Shown: piece after piece, positions 26,922-35,703 of the stretch
Layout of the letters: the number at the start of each line of letters is the position of its first letter
Numbering within the stretch: the first letter of the stretch is position 1
Assembly: GCA_903851415.1 (NCBI GenBank)
Contig: CAINOE010000155.1
Span: 1-64,000 of the forward strand
Reading direction: 5' to 3'
Length of the DNA: 64,000 nucleotides
Origin: an uncultured Rhodopila sp.
GTDB taxonomy: Bacteria; Pseudomonadota; Alphaproteobacteria; Acetobacterales; Acetobacteraceae
Notes under the pieces: generated by a model
What the model was told of the DNA's origin: nothing
Database searches by the model: none
The model's input: the letters and a program-made list of their open reading frames with translations, nothing else
Made by a program: the position numbers and the translations under genes

Positions 26922-27497
26922 ACGCCGTACCTGTCGTGGCCGGGCGCGCGTGCCCGGCCACCCCCCGTTCCGTGATCGATCCGGCGCGGCGCTGCATAAG
27001 CCCAAGCGCATACCCGCAAAATCCGAGCGATGCCCCGGGCCTTCGGCGAAAGCGACACCGCAAGGGCAGCGGACAGCCCGCCCGAGGGGTTTTCCCGGCA
27101 GGCTATGATCCCCGGGGCTACCATGCCGGTATCTGATTATCCAGGGCGCTTTGCCGCCCTGTAGCCGGCCAACCGCCGTCCTGCACCCCACGTAAAGGTG
27201 ACCAGCATTTATCGGCGGTAAATTGATTATACTGCTGGAAAATTCCGCACTGCGTGCCCATTTGCAATTCGGTCCATCCAAGATGGATTCCTTGATTGAC
27301 GGCGTCGCGACACGCGCGGTCAAGGGTTCGGCGGCGCGCCGGATGCGCGATACCGGTTCCCGCAGCCCGCAGGGTGGTCGGGCATGACCGGTAGGCACAA
27401 ATAGTATCGTTGAGCTGACATCCGCCCGCCCCGGATCGCCCGTGGGCGTCGGCAGAGTATCGATTTCCAAACATCTTTAAACCGGAGACGTGACGCT
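26922..27497. other. intergenic region, hairpin then no recognised gene
   Basis: The first 40 nt hold a strong hairpin listed separately. The remaining 530 nt show no recognisable gene. From about 27180 the sequence is less GC-rich (GGTAAATTGATTATACTGC), so regulatory sequence for the CsbD-like gene may lie here. Confidence 0.4.
26936..26961. terminator. hairpin after enolase
   Basis: A perfect 10-bp GC-rich stem (GTGGCCGGGC with GCCCGGCCAC) and a 6-nt loop start 14 nt after the enolase stop. There is a C-run rather than a T-run afterwards, so it may need Rho or act as an mRNA-stabilising end. Confidence 0.5.
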
Positions 27498-27680
27498 ATG
27501 GACAAAGATCGTATTATTGGTTCAGCTAAGCAAGTGGAAGGCACTCTCAGAGAAACCGCTGGAAAAGTCCTCGGCGATGCCAGGCTGGCCGCGGAAGGCA
27601 GGGAGGAAAAAGCCGAAGGCAAGATCCAGAATGCCGTCGGCGGCGCCAAGGACATCGTGAAGGACGCGCTGAACAATTAG
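27498..27680 (+). CDS. CsbD family stress protein
   Basis: This 60-aa hydrophilic protein reads MDKDRIIGSAKQVEGTLRET, then AGKVLGDARLAAEGREEKAE and GKIQNAVGGAKD, which matches the CsbD/YjbJ family. These proteins are abundant under general stress, but their biochemical role is unknown. The start is ATG 27498; GGAG lies about 12 nt upstream. The length is normal for the family. It is followed by an unrelated membrane protein on the same strand about 100 nt downstream. Confidence 0.9.
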   Translation: MDKDRIIGSAKQVEGTLRETAGKVLGDARLAAEGREEKAEGKIQNAVGGAKDIVKDALNN

Positions 27681-27784
27681 TCCCGGAACGCCACTCCGGC
27701 CGGAGCCGGACATTGGCTCCGTGCCGGAAGGCTCGGTTACGCCAAAACAACGCCAGTTACCGCCAAGCCACGAAAGGCCACACC

Positions 27785-28393
27785 ATGGACGGCCCTATCG
27801 GCATCCAGGATCTCGCGACCAACGAGAATTTCCACGAAGCCCCACTCGCGGACATCGCGCCCGGTGTGGTATCGACCTGGCGATCGGTTCTGCGGAACTG
27901 GCTCGTGCAGGATTCGCCCTACATCGCAATGCTGTTGCTGGCGCTGTTCGGCGTGACGTTCCACATGCCGGCGACCTATTGGGTCGTCCTGACACCGTTG
28001 TTCGGTGTTATTTGTGTCGCGTCGGGGTGGCACCACTTCGAGAGGCAGGAAGACCGCCTGCAGTTGGCCTACACTCAGGCATTGAGCTGGTTGGCTCTGA
28101 TATTCACCATCTATGTGCTGTATAACAACGTTGTGCAGGGCGTGCTGAACTCCAGCGCGACATCGCTGGCAATGATGGCGTTGCTGGCACTCGGAACCTT
28201 TGTCGCCGGATTGCAGTCGCGGGTCTGGCGGATCTGTGCCGTCGGCGGCATTTTGCTTCTGGCGGTGCCGGCCATGGGATGGCTCGAGCAGTCCGCTCTG
28301 CTTATCGCGATTGTCATTCTGGCTATCGTCGCCGTGGGATTCCTGACCTGGTGGGTCGGGCAACGGCAATGGGGCAGTGCCCGGCGGACCTGA
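27785..28393 (+). CDS. multi-pass membrane protein of unknown function
   Basis: This 202-aa protein has an N-terminal soluble stretch of about 35 residues (DLATNENFHEAPLADIAPG) followed by about six hydrophobic segments in three pairs (YIAMLLLALFGVTFH, YWVVLTPLFGVICV, ALSWLALIFTIYVLY, LAMMALLALGTFVAGL, a short one near 160, and ALLIAIVILAIVAVGFL). I do not recognise a named family. ATG 27785 follows CACACC without a clear ribosome site; an upstream GTG at 27713 is less likely. It may share a transcript with the CsbD-like gene. Confidence 0.65.
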   Translation: MDGPIGIQDLATNENFHEAPLADIAPGVVSTWRSVLRNWLVQDSPYIAMLLLALFGVTFHMPATYWVVLTPLFGVICVASGWHHFERQEDRLQLAYTQALSWLALIFTIYVLYNNVVQGVLNSSATSLAMMALLALGTFVAGLQSRVWRICAVGGILLLAVPAMGWLEQSALLIAIVILAIVAVGFLTWWVGQRQWGSARRT

Positions 28394-28588
28394 CACGCAG
28401 TTGCGGGGTTATCATGGCCGGGGGTTCGCACCGGCCCGTGACCCCCGGGGTCTTTCAGTCACCTCGATCACCGCACCGGCGGCGAATGTCCCTGCCATTC
28501 GCCGTCCCGCAGAGGCAAACAGGACGTTGGCCATCTTGGCCATCGGCGCGGTTGATTCGTCCCGGATTCACCTGTAACCATTTTGGCA

Positions 28589-29335
28589 ATGGAACTCGCT
28601 CCCGCCCCCGCGTCGCTGCCCCCCGGGCGGCGCATCTACGCCGTCGGCGACATCCATGGATGCGCCCGTCAGCTCGCCAGTCTTCATGCGCTGATCCGCG
28701 CCGACCTGGTCCGCCGGCCGATCGGCGGCGCTCTGCTGCTGCATATCGGCGACCTTGTGGATCGCGGCCCCGACACCGCGGGCGTGATCGCCCGGCTGGC
28801 CGGGGGATCGCCCGTCGCCGGCACCGAGATGATCAACATCCTCGGCAACCACGAAAGCACGATGCTGGAGGCGCTGTCCGGCGATAAGGCCGCGGCGACC
28901 GACTGGCTGTTCGGCGGCGGCAGGGCGGCGCTGGAAAGCTACGGCATCGATCCCGAATCGCCGCCCGAGCAGTGGGCCGAACGCATCCCGGTCAGCCACC
29001 GCGGCTTCCTGCGCGGCCTGCCGCTGATGTATCGGGAGGGCGGCTACGCCTTCGTCCATGCCGGCGTCCGCCCCGGCATCCCGCTGGCGGAACAGTGCTG
29101 CGACGACCTGCTGCGCTCGCGCCAGCCGTTCCTGTATTCCGAGGCGGATTTCGGCGCCGTCATCGTGCATGGCCATACGCCGGTGACGGCGCCCGTCGTC
29201 AGGCACAACCGCATCGCCATCGACACCGGCGCGGTGTTCGGCGGCAAGCTGACCTGCCTGGTGCTGGAGGCTGACAGGCTGGGCTTCCTTCAGGCGGACC
29301 CGGTGGACGCGCCGGTGGCGGTTGCGCATCGTTAA
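28589..29335 (+). CDS. metallophosphatase (serine/threonine phosphatase-like)
   Basis: This 248-aa calcineurin-like phosphoesterase has the metal-binding motifs in order: AVGDIHG (about 19-25), HIGDLVDRGPDT, LGNHES, FVHAGVRPG and VIVHGHTPV. These are the PPP-type bacterial phosphatase signatures (PrpA/PrpB, ApaH-like). It probably removes phosphate from protein or nucleotide substrates in the cytosol. The start is ATG 28589; a TTG at 28583 is also in frame. It lies about 95 nt upstream of tatB, in the position where tatA or scpAB genes are often found in relatives. Confidence 0.85.
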   Translation: MELAPAPASLPPGRRIYAVGDIHGCARQLASLHALIRADLVRRPIGGALLLHIGDLVDRGPDTAGVIARLAGGSPVAGTEMINILGNHESTMLEALSGDKAAATDWLFGGGRAALESYGIDPESPPEQWAERIPVSHRGFLRGLPLMYREGGYAFVHAGVRPGIPLAEQCCDDLLRSRQPFLYSEADFGAVIVHGHTPVTAPVVRHNRIAIDTGAVFGGKLTCLVLEADRLGFLQADPVDAPVAVAHR

Positions 29336-29429
29336 TCCGCAATCGGGCAATCCGGCGTTGACGCGCCGGGCAGTTTCCCGCACGCCCGCTTCCTGCTAGC
29401 TAGCGCGGCCCGGAGACACACGCACACCC

Positions 29430-29951
29430 ATGTTCGATTTTGCCTGGTCGGAAATCCTCCTTATCGGCGTCGTCGCGCTGATCGCCATCGGCCCCAAGGA
29501 CATGCCGGCCGCAATCCGCACCGTCTCCCGCGCGGTGAAGAAGGCGCGGCGCATGGCGGCCGAGTTCCAGACCCATGTCGATGAGATGGTGCGCGAGGCC
29601 GATCTGGGGGATGTAAGGAAAACCTTCAACGAAATCAGGAACTTCGATATTCCGGGCGCGCTGGAAAAGCACGTCGATCCGGACCGCTCGTTGCGCAAGA
29701 CTTTCAATGAGGACCCGTTCAGGCCGGCCTATCCGGTGCCGGGCGAGGTCTCGACTTTGGACGAGGTGGCGATCGCCGCCCCGCCTGTGCCCCAAGCCCT
29801 GCCGGCGCCCGTCGCGGCCGAACACCCGCCGAAGCCGGACGCTCCGGCGTTCATCCCGCCCGGCATGGTTCCGCCGCCGCCGCACGCCGAGGCAGCTCAA
29901 GTGGCCGCCGAGGCGCCGGCTTTCATTCCCCCCGGGGCCGTCCGCCCCTGA
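29430..29951 (+). CDS. tatB: twin-arginine translocase subunit TatB
   Basis: This 173-aa protein has one N-terminal transmembrane helix (FAWSEILLIGVVALIAIGPKD), the conserved GPKDMP turn, an amphipathic helix (SRAVKKARRMAAEFQTHVDE) and a long Pro/Ala tail with two FIPPG repeats. It forms the TatBC receptor for folded proteins with twin-arginine signals. tatC follows 18 nt downstream. No tatA is found upstream, so TatA must be encoded elsewhere. The start is ATG 29430. Confidence 0.92.
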   Translation: MFDFAWSEILLIGVVALIAIGPKDMPAAIRTVSRAVKKARRMAAEFQTHVDEMVREADLGDVRKTFNEIRNFDIPGALEKHVDPDRSLRKTFNEDPFRPAYPVPGEVSTLDEVAIAAPPVPQALPAPVAAEHPPKPDAPAFIPPGMVPPPPHAEAAQVAAEAPAFIPPGAVRP

Positions 29952-29969
29952 CCCATCGGAACGCCTGAC

Positions 29970-30752
29970 GTGGCAAGACCGGAAGACGACCATATAGACG
30001 ACAAGCCGATGCCGCTGCTGGATCACCTGATCGAGCTGCGCCGGCGGCTGATCTGGTCCGCCGTGGCGTTCCTGATCTGCTTCATGATCGCCTACTACTT
30101 CTCCAGCGCGATCTACTATTTCCTGGCGGAGCCGCTGGCGGCGGTGCTGCGGGAGCAGGGCAACCCGGACCCGCATCTGATCTACACCCAGCTCTACGAG
30201 GCGTTCTTCACCAAGATCAAGGTGGCCTTCTTCGGGGGCGCCTTCGTGTCGTTTCCCTTGGTCGCGACGCAGATCTGGCTGTTCGTCGCGCCCGGGCTGT
30301 ACCGCAGCGAGAAGCGCGCGCTGCTGCCGTTCCTGGCGGCGACGCCGATATTGTTCCTGCTGGGCGCGGCTTTGGCGTATTATTTCGTGTTTCCTTTCGC
30401 CTGGAAGTTCTTCGCCAGCTTTCAGACCGCGACGGGCGGCGGCGGCATGCCGATTGAGCTGCTGCCCCGGGTCAGCGAGTATCTGGACCTGGTGATGAAG
30501 CTGATCTTCGCGTTCGGCATCACCTTCCAGCTTCCGGTGGCTCTTACGTTGCTGGCGAAGGTCGGGATCGTCAGTTCGGCGCAACTGCGGAAGTTCCGGC
30601 GGTACGCCTATGTGGGGATGTTCATCATCGCGGCGATCCTGGCGCCCCCGGACGTGATCACGCAGACCGGCCTCGCGCTGCCGCTGATCGCTTTGTATGA
30701 GATATCCATCCTCAGCGCCCGCTGGGTGGAACCCAAGCCCGTAGAGATCTGA
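29970..30752 (+). CDS. tatC: twin-arginine translocase subunit TatC
   Basis: This 260-aa inner-membrane protein has six transmembrane helices and the family landmarks: MPLLDHLIELRRRL near the N-terminus (signal-peptide binding, with the key Glu), FFTKIKVAFFGGAFVSFP, and FRRYAYVGMFIIAAILAPPD near the end. It is the core of the Tat receptor. The start is GTG 29970; ATG 30009 (MPLLDHL) is an alternative. serS begins 2 nt after its stop, so tatB-tatC-serS is one operon, a gene order common in Alphaproteobacteria. Confidence 0.95.
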   Translation: MARPEDDHIDDKPMPLLDHLIELRRRLIWSAVAFLICFMIAYYFSSAIYYFLAEPLAAVLREQGNPDPHLIYTQLYEAFFTKIKVAFFGGAFVSFPLVATQIWLFVAPGLYRSEKRALLPFLAATPILFLLGAALAYYFVFPFAWKFFASFQTATGGGGMPIELLPRVSEYLDLVMKLIFAFGITFQLPVALTLLAKVGIVSSAQLRKFRRYAYVGMFIIAAILAPPDVITQTGLALPLIALYEISILSARWVEPKPVEI

Positions 30753-30754
30753 CC

Positions 30755-32032
30755 ATGCACGATATTCGCGCGGTTCGCGCAGATCCGGCGTCTTTCGACG
30801 CGGCGATGGGGCGGCGGAGGCTGCCGCCGGTTGCCGATGCCTTGCTGGCGTTGGACGCGGAGCGGCGGGCGGCTCAGACGGCGTTGCAGGAGAAGCAGGC
30901 GCGGCGGAATGCGCTGGCCAAGGAGATTGGGCAGGGCAAGCGCGCCGGGGCGGACACCGCGGCGCTGGAGGCCGAGGCAACGGCGCTGCGCGACGCGATG
31001 GACAGCCTGGAAACCCGGGTGCCGGAACTGGACGCGGCGATCCGCGGCGCGCTGGAGGTGCTGCCGAACATCCTGGACTCGTCTGTGCCGGACGGGCCGG
31101 ATGAGACGGCGAATGTGGTGCTGAAGCAGTTCGGCACGCCGCGGACGTTCGACTTCGAGCCGAAGCAGCATTTCGAGCTGGGCGAGGCGATGGGCCAGAT
31201 GGACTTCGCCACCGCCGCCAAGCTGGCCGGGGCGCGGTTCACCGTGCTGCGCGGCGGGTTGGCGCGGCTGGAGCGGGCGCTGGGGCAATTCATGCTGGAT
31301 CTGCATATGCAGGCGCACGGCTACACCGAGGCCAGCATGCCGTTCCTGGTGAACGCGGCGGCGGTCTACGGCACCGGCAGCCTGCCGAAGTTCGAGGAGG
31401 ATTTGTTCAAGACCACCGACGGCCGGTATCTGATCCCGACGGCGGAGGTGCCTCTGACCAACACCGTGGCCGGGGACATCGTGGCGGAGAAGGTCTTGCC
31501 GATACGGCTGACGGCGCTGACGGATTGCTATCGCAGCGAGGCCGGGTCCGCGGGGCGGGATACGCGGGGGATGCTGCGGCAGCATCAGTTCCGGAAGGTG
31601 GAGCTGGTGTCGATCACGCACCCGGACCAAAGCGCCGAGGAGCATGAGCGGATGACGCGCTGCGCGGAGACGGTGCTGGAGCGGCTGGAGCTGCCGTATC
31701 GCCGGGTGCTGCTGTGTGCCGGCGACACCGGGTTTGCCTCGACGCGGACGCATGACCTGGAGGTCTGGCTGCCGGGGCAGCAGATGTTCCGCGAGATTTC
31801 GTCCTGCTCGAACTGCAAGGATTTCCAGGCGCGGCGGATGAACGCGCGGTTCCGCGGCGGGGCGGACGGGAAGACCGTGGCGAATGTGCATACGCTGAAC
31901 GGGTCGGGCGTTGCCGTCGGGCGGGCGCTGATCGCGGTGATGGAGAACTACCAGCAGGCGGACGGGTCGATCGCGGTGCCGGAGGTGCTGCTCGGGTATA
32001 TGGGCGGGGTGGAGCGTATCGGCCCGGGGTAG
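30755..32032 (+). CDS. serS: serine--tRNA ligase
   Basis: This 425-aa class II aminoacyl-tRNA synthetase charges tRNA-Ser. The N-terminal coiled coil (about 30-100) binds the tRNA long arm. The catalytic core contains YTEASMPFLVN, YLIPTAEVPLTNTVAGD (motif 2 region begins here), CYRSEAGSAGRDTRGMLRQH, FREISSCSNCKDFQARR and the motif 3 block NGSGVAVGRAL near the end. Complete length. ATG 30755 is 2 nt after the tatC stop, showing translational coupling. Confidence 0.97.
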   Translation: MHDIRAVRADPASFDAAMGRRRLPPVADALLALDAERRAAQTALQEKQARRNALAKEIGQGKRAGADTAALEAEATALRDAMDSLETRVPELDAAIRGALEVLPNILDSSVPDGPDETANVVLKQFGTPRTFDFEPKQHFELGEAMGQMDFATAAKLAGARFTVLRGGLARLERALGQFMLDLHMQAHGYTEASMPFLVNAAAVYGTGSLPKFEEDLFKTTDGRYLIPTAEVPLTNTVAGDIVAEKVLPIRLTALTDCYRSEAGSAGRDTRGMLRQHQFRKVELVSITHPDQSAEEHERMTRCAETVLERLELPYRRVLLCAGDTGFASTRTHDLEVWLPGQQMFREISSCSNCKDFQARRMNARFRGGADGKTVANVHTLNGSGVAVGRALIAVMENYQQADGSIAVPEVLLGYMGGVERIGPG

Positions 32033-32052
32033 AGACGGTCCGAGGGTGCCTC

Positions 32053-32132
32053 ATCGTCATGGCCCGGCTTGTCCGGACCACCGCCGCGAGCACGTGCTGG
32101 AACGGGTGGCCCGAAAGCCGGGCCGTGACGAT
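32053..32132. repeat. inverted repeat between convergent serS and msrB
   Basis: A left arm at about 32053-32082 and a right arm at about 32104-32132 pair over some 28 positions with few mismatches (core ATGGCCCGGCTT with AAGCCGGGCCGT). It lies between two converging genes and probably works as a bidirectional terminator. The core motif recurs in the hairpin after carD. Confidence 0.6.
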
Positions 32133-32152
32133 TGGGCAGCCCCGACCGCTTC

Positions 32153-32584
32153 CTACTCCTCCGGCTTGAACGCCATCGCCACGCCGTTCATGCAGTAGCG
32201 CAATCCCGTCGGCCGCGGTCCGTCGGGGAACACATGGCCGAGATGCCCGCCGCAATCGGCGCAATGCACCTCCGTCCGGGCCATGAACAGGCTGCGGTCC
32301 TCCGTCGTTCCGACAGCGCCCTCCAGCGGCTTGAAGAAGCTCGGCCAGCCGGTGCCGCTTTCGAACTTGGTGTCGGAACTGAACAGCTTCTTGCCGCAAC
32401 CGGCGCAAACGAAAGTCCCCGGCCGCTTTTCCGCGTTCAACGGGCTGGTGCCGGCGCGTTCCGTGCCGTGCTGGCGCAGCACGTTGAACTGCGCGGGGTC
32501 GAGCCTGGACCGCCACTCCGCCTCGGTGTGCTCGACCGGAAAGTGCTCTTCCGCGGTTTCCCGGGTGCCGAACAGACGCTTCAT
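32153..32584 (-). CDS. msrB: peptide-methionine (R)-S-oxide reductase
   Basis: This 143-aa enzyme reduces the R-epimer of methionine sulfoxide in proteins. Two zinc-binding CxxC pairs are present (FVCAGCGKKLFSS and VHCADCGGHLGHVF), with GTGWPSFF between them and the catalytic Cys in LRYCMNGVA. ATG 32584 is preferred, with GAGGA about 9 nt upstream; in-frame ATGs at 32617 and 32653 would lengthen the N-terminus, the latter starting inside the palindromic operator. There is no fused MsrA. It is divergent from a PadR regulator. Confidence 0.93.
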   Translation of the reverse strand: MKRLFGTRETAEEHFPVEHTEAEWRSRLDPAQFNVLRQHGTERAGTSPLNAEKRPGTFVCAGCGKKLFSSDTKFESGTGWPSFFKPLEGAVGTTEDRSLFMARTEVHCADCGGHLGHVFPDGPRPTGLRYCMNGVAMAFKPEE

Positions 32585-32652
32585 GCCATGGTCCTCGCGA
32601 TGATTGATGGTCTTCATATACGGCGCGGCGGCCACGCGCAAAATCGGTCGCA

Positions 32653-32690
32653 AGATATATCTTGACGTTCAGATATATCTAAACCATATC
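32653..32690 (+). promoter_or_regulatory. twin-palindrome operator and promoter of the padR-type gene
   Basis: Two identical 10-bp palindromes, AGATATATCT, lie at 32653-32662 and 32671-32680, 18 bp apart centre to centre. The -35 box TTGACG at 32662-32667 sits between them, and a weak -10 (CATATC, 32685-32690) follows at 17 nt. This arrangement would let the downstream PadR protein repress its own promoter and perhaps the divergent msrB. Confidence 0.75.
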
Positions 32691-32741
32691 GCCGTTGCCG
32701 GCGCAGTTCCGCCCGGCTTTCAAACGGAAACCACAATCACG

Positions 32742-33329
32742 ATGCATCATCACAGACATCACCGCCACGACGGCGGATCTCATGCGCATGGCGGCGAGCG
32801 CCGCTTCTCCCGCGGCGGCCTGCCGCTGGACGCGGCGGAGCGGCACGGACGCCATCGCCATGGCGGCGGGCGGCACCGCCTGTTCAATCACGGCGACCTG
32901 CGCCTTGTTCTGCTCAGCATGATCGCGGACAAGCCGGCGCAGGGCTGCGACCTGATCAAGACCCTCGAGGACCGCATCGGCGGCGGCTGCAGCCCCGGGC
33001 CGGAGGCGATCTACCCGACCCTGACGCTGCTGGAGGAACAGGGTTTTGTCGGCGTCACCGCCGAAGCGGGCAGGAAGCTGTATCAGGCGACTCCCGAAGC
33101 CGAGGCTTACCTGCGCGCCAACCAGGCGGCGCTGGACGCGATCCGGTCCCGCATCGACGCGGTGGCGCAGCGCCGCAGCGCTGTCCCGGCGCCGCAGATC
33201 GTGCGCGCGGTCGAGAACCTCAAAACCGCGCTGCGCCTGCGGCTGGCGGGCGAGCCGATGACGGACGACCGCGTGCAGGCGATTGCCGCGGCGATCGACG
33301 CGGCGGCGGTCGAGGCGGAGCGAGCCTAG
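32742..33329 (+). CDS. PadR family transcriptional regulator, His-rich N-terminus
   Basis: This 195-aa protein opens with a histidine-rich tail (MHHHRHHRHDGGSHAHGG, more His to residue 50). A PadR winged helix follows at about 52-130 (LRLVLLSMIADKPAQGCDLI, SPGPEAIYPTLTLLEEQGF) and a C-terminal dimerisation helix to 195. His-rich PadR proteins of the YqjI type respond to metals such as nickel or iron, so metal sensing is likely (inference). The start ATG 32742 begins the His tail. Its own operator of paired AGATATATCT palindromes lies about 60-90 nt upstream. Confidence 0.88.
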   Translation: MHHHRHHRHDGGSHAHGGERRFSRGGLPLDAAERHGRHRHGGGRHRLFNHGDLRLVLLSMIADKPAQGCDLIKTLEDRIGGGCSPGPEAIYPTLTLLEEQGFVGVTAEAGRKLYQATPEAEAYLRANQAALDAIRSRIDAVAQRRSAVPAPQIVRAVENLKTALRLRLAGEPMTDDRVQAIAAAIDAAAVEAERA

Positions 33330-33464
33330 CGCCACAACCCGGGGGGTTCGACGGGTCGCTGTCGTTCCCCTGACTATCGGGCCGACCGAGAAGTTGCAGA
33401 CTACTCCACGGGCGCCGGTGCTGACATTATCGCCGCTGGAACCGTGCCGGGGCATGCCTTGCCG

Positions 33465-34223
33465 ATGAAGCCGAACGCCTACGCACCATACGATCCGCTC
33501 GGGACGTTGAAGCCGTTCGCGGACTGCGTCTGGATCGTCGACGGGCCGGAAATCGGCATGAGCTTCCTCGGCCTGACAGTTCCCTTCCCGACGCGGATGA
33601 CGGTCGTTCGCCTGCCGGGCGGCGCGCTTTGGGTCCATTCCCCCATAGCCTTGAGCGATCGGCTCGCCGCCTCGCTGGCTGATCTTGGCCCGATCCGGCA
33701 CCTCGTCGCGCCCAACACGCTGCATTACTGGTACCTGCAAGACTGGCGGGACCGGTTCCCGGAGGCTCGCACTTATGGCGCTCCCGGTTTGGCAAGCCGG
33801 GCCAGGCGCCCGGTGGTGCTCGACGAGACCCTCGGCAACGCGGCGCCGGACGCCTGGGAAGGCGCATTCGACCAGTTCCTCGTGCCGGGGAGCCTGCTGA
33901 CGGAGGTCGACTTCCTTCACCGCGCCACCCGCACCCTTATCATCACCGACCTTATCGAGAACTTCGAGCCGCAACGGGTGCGCAATCCGGTCCTGCGATG
34001 GCTGATACGGGTCACAGGGGCCGCCGAACCGGATGGCAAGGCTCCGATTGACATGCAGCTCAGTTTCTTCAGGCACCGGCGCGAGGTCCGCAAGGCGGTG
34101 GAGCGCATGCTCGCCCGGGCGCCCGAAAGGATCATCGTCTCGCACGGGCGGTGCTACGAGGCGAACGGCGCCGCCGAGTTACGGCGGGCGTTCCGCTGGA
34201 TCGTCCCGGCCGAGCGGGCCTAG
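33465..34223 (+). CDS. DUF4336 family protein
   Basis: This 252-aa soluble protein begins MKPNAYAPYDPLGTLKPFAD and contains WVHSPIALSD, HLVAPNTLHYWYLQDWRDRFP and FLHRATRTLIITDLI, hallmarks of DUF4336, a metallo-beta-lactamase-like fold that often lacks the full HxHxDH metal site, as here. The function is unknown. ATG 33465 is chosen by similarity; ATG 33444 is also in frame. It is followed 53 nt later by the FAH-family gene, and the two may share a transcript. Confidence 0.8.
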   Translation: MKPNAYAPYDPLGTLKPFADCVWIVDGPEIGMSFLGLTVPFPTRMTVVRLPGGALWVHSPIALSDRLAASLADLGPIRHLVAPNTLHYWYLQDWRDRFPEARTYGAPGLASRARRPVVLDETLGNAAPDAWEGAFDQFLVPGSLLTEVDFLHRATRTLIITDLIENFEPQRVRNPVLRWLIRVTGAAEPDGKAPIDMQLSFFRHRREVRKAVERMLARAPERIIVSHGRCYEANGAAELRRAFRWIVPAERA

Positions 34224-34276
34224 GCCCGCGGCGCCGCCGTCGGCTAGGCTGCTGCCAAATACAGGAGGAAAACGCC

Positions 34277-35473
34277 ATGACCCCGTTCCAGTCCCTCGTC
34301 TGCACTGCCCTGCCGGATGATGCCGAACACGCCGCCCTGGCCGGGCGCGCGTGGCGGCCGGAGGCCAACGGCCCGTCCGTCGTGGCGATCCGGCAGGGCA
34401 TGGCGTTCGACATCTCCGGCCAGTTCCCCACCATGCGCGACCTGTGCGAGGCAGACGATCCGGCTGTGGCGCTGCGGCACGCCTATGGCGAACCCGTCGG
34501 CGCGATCGACGCACTGCTGGCCAACACCCCGCCCGACACCCGCAACCCGGGGCGTCCCTGGCTGCTGGCGCCGATAGACCTCCACGCCATCAAGGCGGCC
34601 GGGGTGACGTTCGCGGTGTCCATGCTGGAGCGGGTGATCGAGGAGCGCGCCCGCGGCGACCTCACCGCCGCCGCGGCGATAAGGCAGGAGGTCACGAGCC
34701 TCGTCGGCGACGATCTGTCGAAATTGAAGCCGGGTTCGCCCGAAGCGATGCGGTTGAAGGACGTACTGATCGCGCAGGGCGCCTGGAGCCAGTACCTCGA
34801 GGTCGGCATCGGCCCCGACGCGGAAATCTTCACCAAGGCGCAGCCGATGGCCGCCGTCGGCACCGGCATGGAGGCCGGGCTGAATCCCGGGTCGTCCTGG
34901 AACAATCCGGAGCCGGAGGTGGTGCTGGCGGTGTCCTCCACGGGGCGGATCGTCGCCGCGACCCTGGGCAACGACGTCAACCTGCGCGATGTCGAGGGGC
35001 GGTCCGCTTTGCTGCTCGGCAAGGCGAAGGACAACAACGCCTCCTGCGCCGTCGGCCCGCTGCTGCGGTTTTTCGATGACGGGTTCGGGCTGGACGATGT
35101 CCGTTCCACCGTCGTTACTTTGCGGGTGGAGGGACCGGACGGGTTCGTGCTGGACGGTTCCTCCTCGATCGCGCGGATCAGCCGCGATCCGGCGGACCTG
35201 GTGGCGCAGATGGTGAATGCGCATCACCGCTATCCGGACGGGGCGGTGCTGTTCCTCGGCACGATGTTCGCGCCGGTGCAGGATCGCGAGGCGCCGGGGC
35301 AGGGGTTTACCCACCGGTTCGGCGACATCGTGACGATTGCCGCGCCCGGGCTGGGGCGGCTGGTGAACCGGATGCTGCCGACGGATCGCTGCGAGGGCTG
35401 GACCTTCGGCACCGGCGCGCTGATGCGCAACCTGGCGGCGCGCGGACTGCTGGGGCAGGGCGGCGAACGGTAG
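34277..35473 (+). CDS. fumarylacetoacetate hydrolase family protein
   Basis: This 398-aa protein has an N-terminal extension (about 1-150) and a C-terminal FAH fold. The metal-binding acids are in NNPEPEVVLAVSS and GNDVNLRDVEG, with SCAVGPLLRFFDDGF and LGTMFAPVQDREAPG near the end. The family splits or decarboxylates acyl-pyruvate or 2-keto-3-deoxy sugar acid compounds. The substrate here is unknown, but the length fits the class annotated near sugar-acid catabolism. ATG 34277 has AGGAGG 8 nt upstream, one of the best ribosome sites in the window. Confidence 0.85.
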   Translation: MTPFQSLVCTALPDDAEHAALAGRAWRPEANGPSVVAIRQGMAFDISGQFPTMRDLCEADDPAVALRHAYGEPVGAIDALLANTPPDTRNPGRPWLLAPIDLHAIKAAGVTFAVSMLERVIEERARGDLTAAAAIRQEVTSLVGDDLSKLKPGSPEAMRLKDVLIAQGAWSQYLEVGIGPDAEIFTKAQPMAAVGTGMEAGLNPGSSWNNPEPEVVLAVSSTGRIVAATLGNDVNLRDVEGRSALLLGKAKDNNASCAVGPLLRFFDDGFGLDDVRSTVVTLRVEGPDGFVLDGSSSIARISRDPADLVAQMVNAHHRYPDGAVLFLGTMFAPVQDREAPGQGFTHRFGDIVTIAAPGLGRLVNRMLPTDRCEGWTFGTGALMRNLAARGLLGQGGER

Positions 35474-35480
35474 CGTCACC

Positions 35481-35564
35481 CGTCATGCCGACGGGGGTCG
35501 GCATCCACGGCTTTGCCTCAACCGCCACCGTAAGGCGTGAATGCCGACCTCCGTCGGCATGACG
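35481..35564. repeat. REP-like double palindrome
   Basis: Two 20-bp palindromes with the same outer half (ATGCCGAC...GTCGGCAT) lie at 35485-35504 and 35541-35560, facing each other in a larger inverted repeat (35481-35509 with 35536-35564). This is the arrangement of a REP/BIME element. It directly follows the FAH-family gene and could stabilise or end its transcript. Confidence 0.75.
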
Positions 35565-35703
35565 GGGGAAACGGGACTGCCCGGGGGCCGGCGCACCATA
35601 AGGGGACACCCCACCCCGGGGGCCGGCAAAGAATTTCATCCCAACCCCGCCGTTTCCGGCTAAACCACCCGGCCAACACACCCGACAGGCCCGGTCACCC
35701 AGC

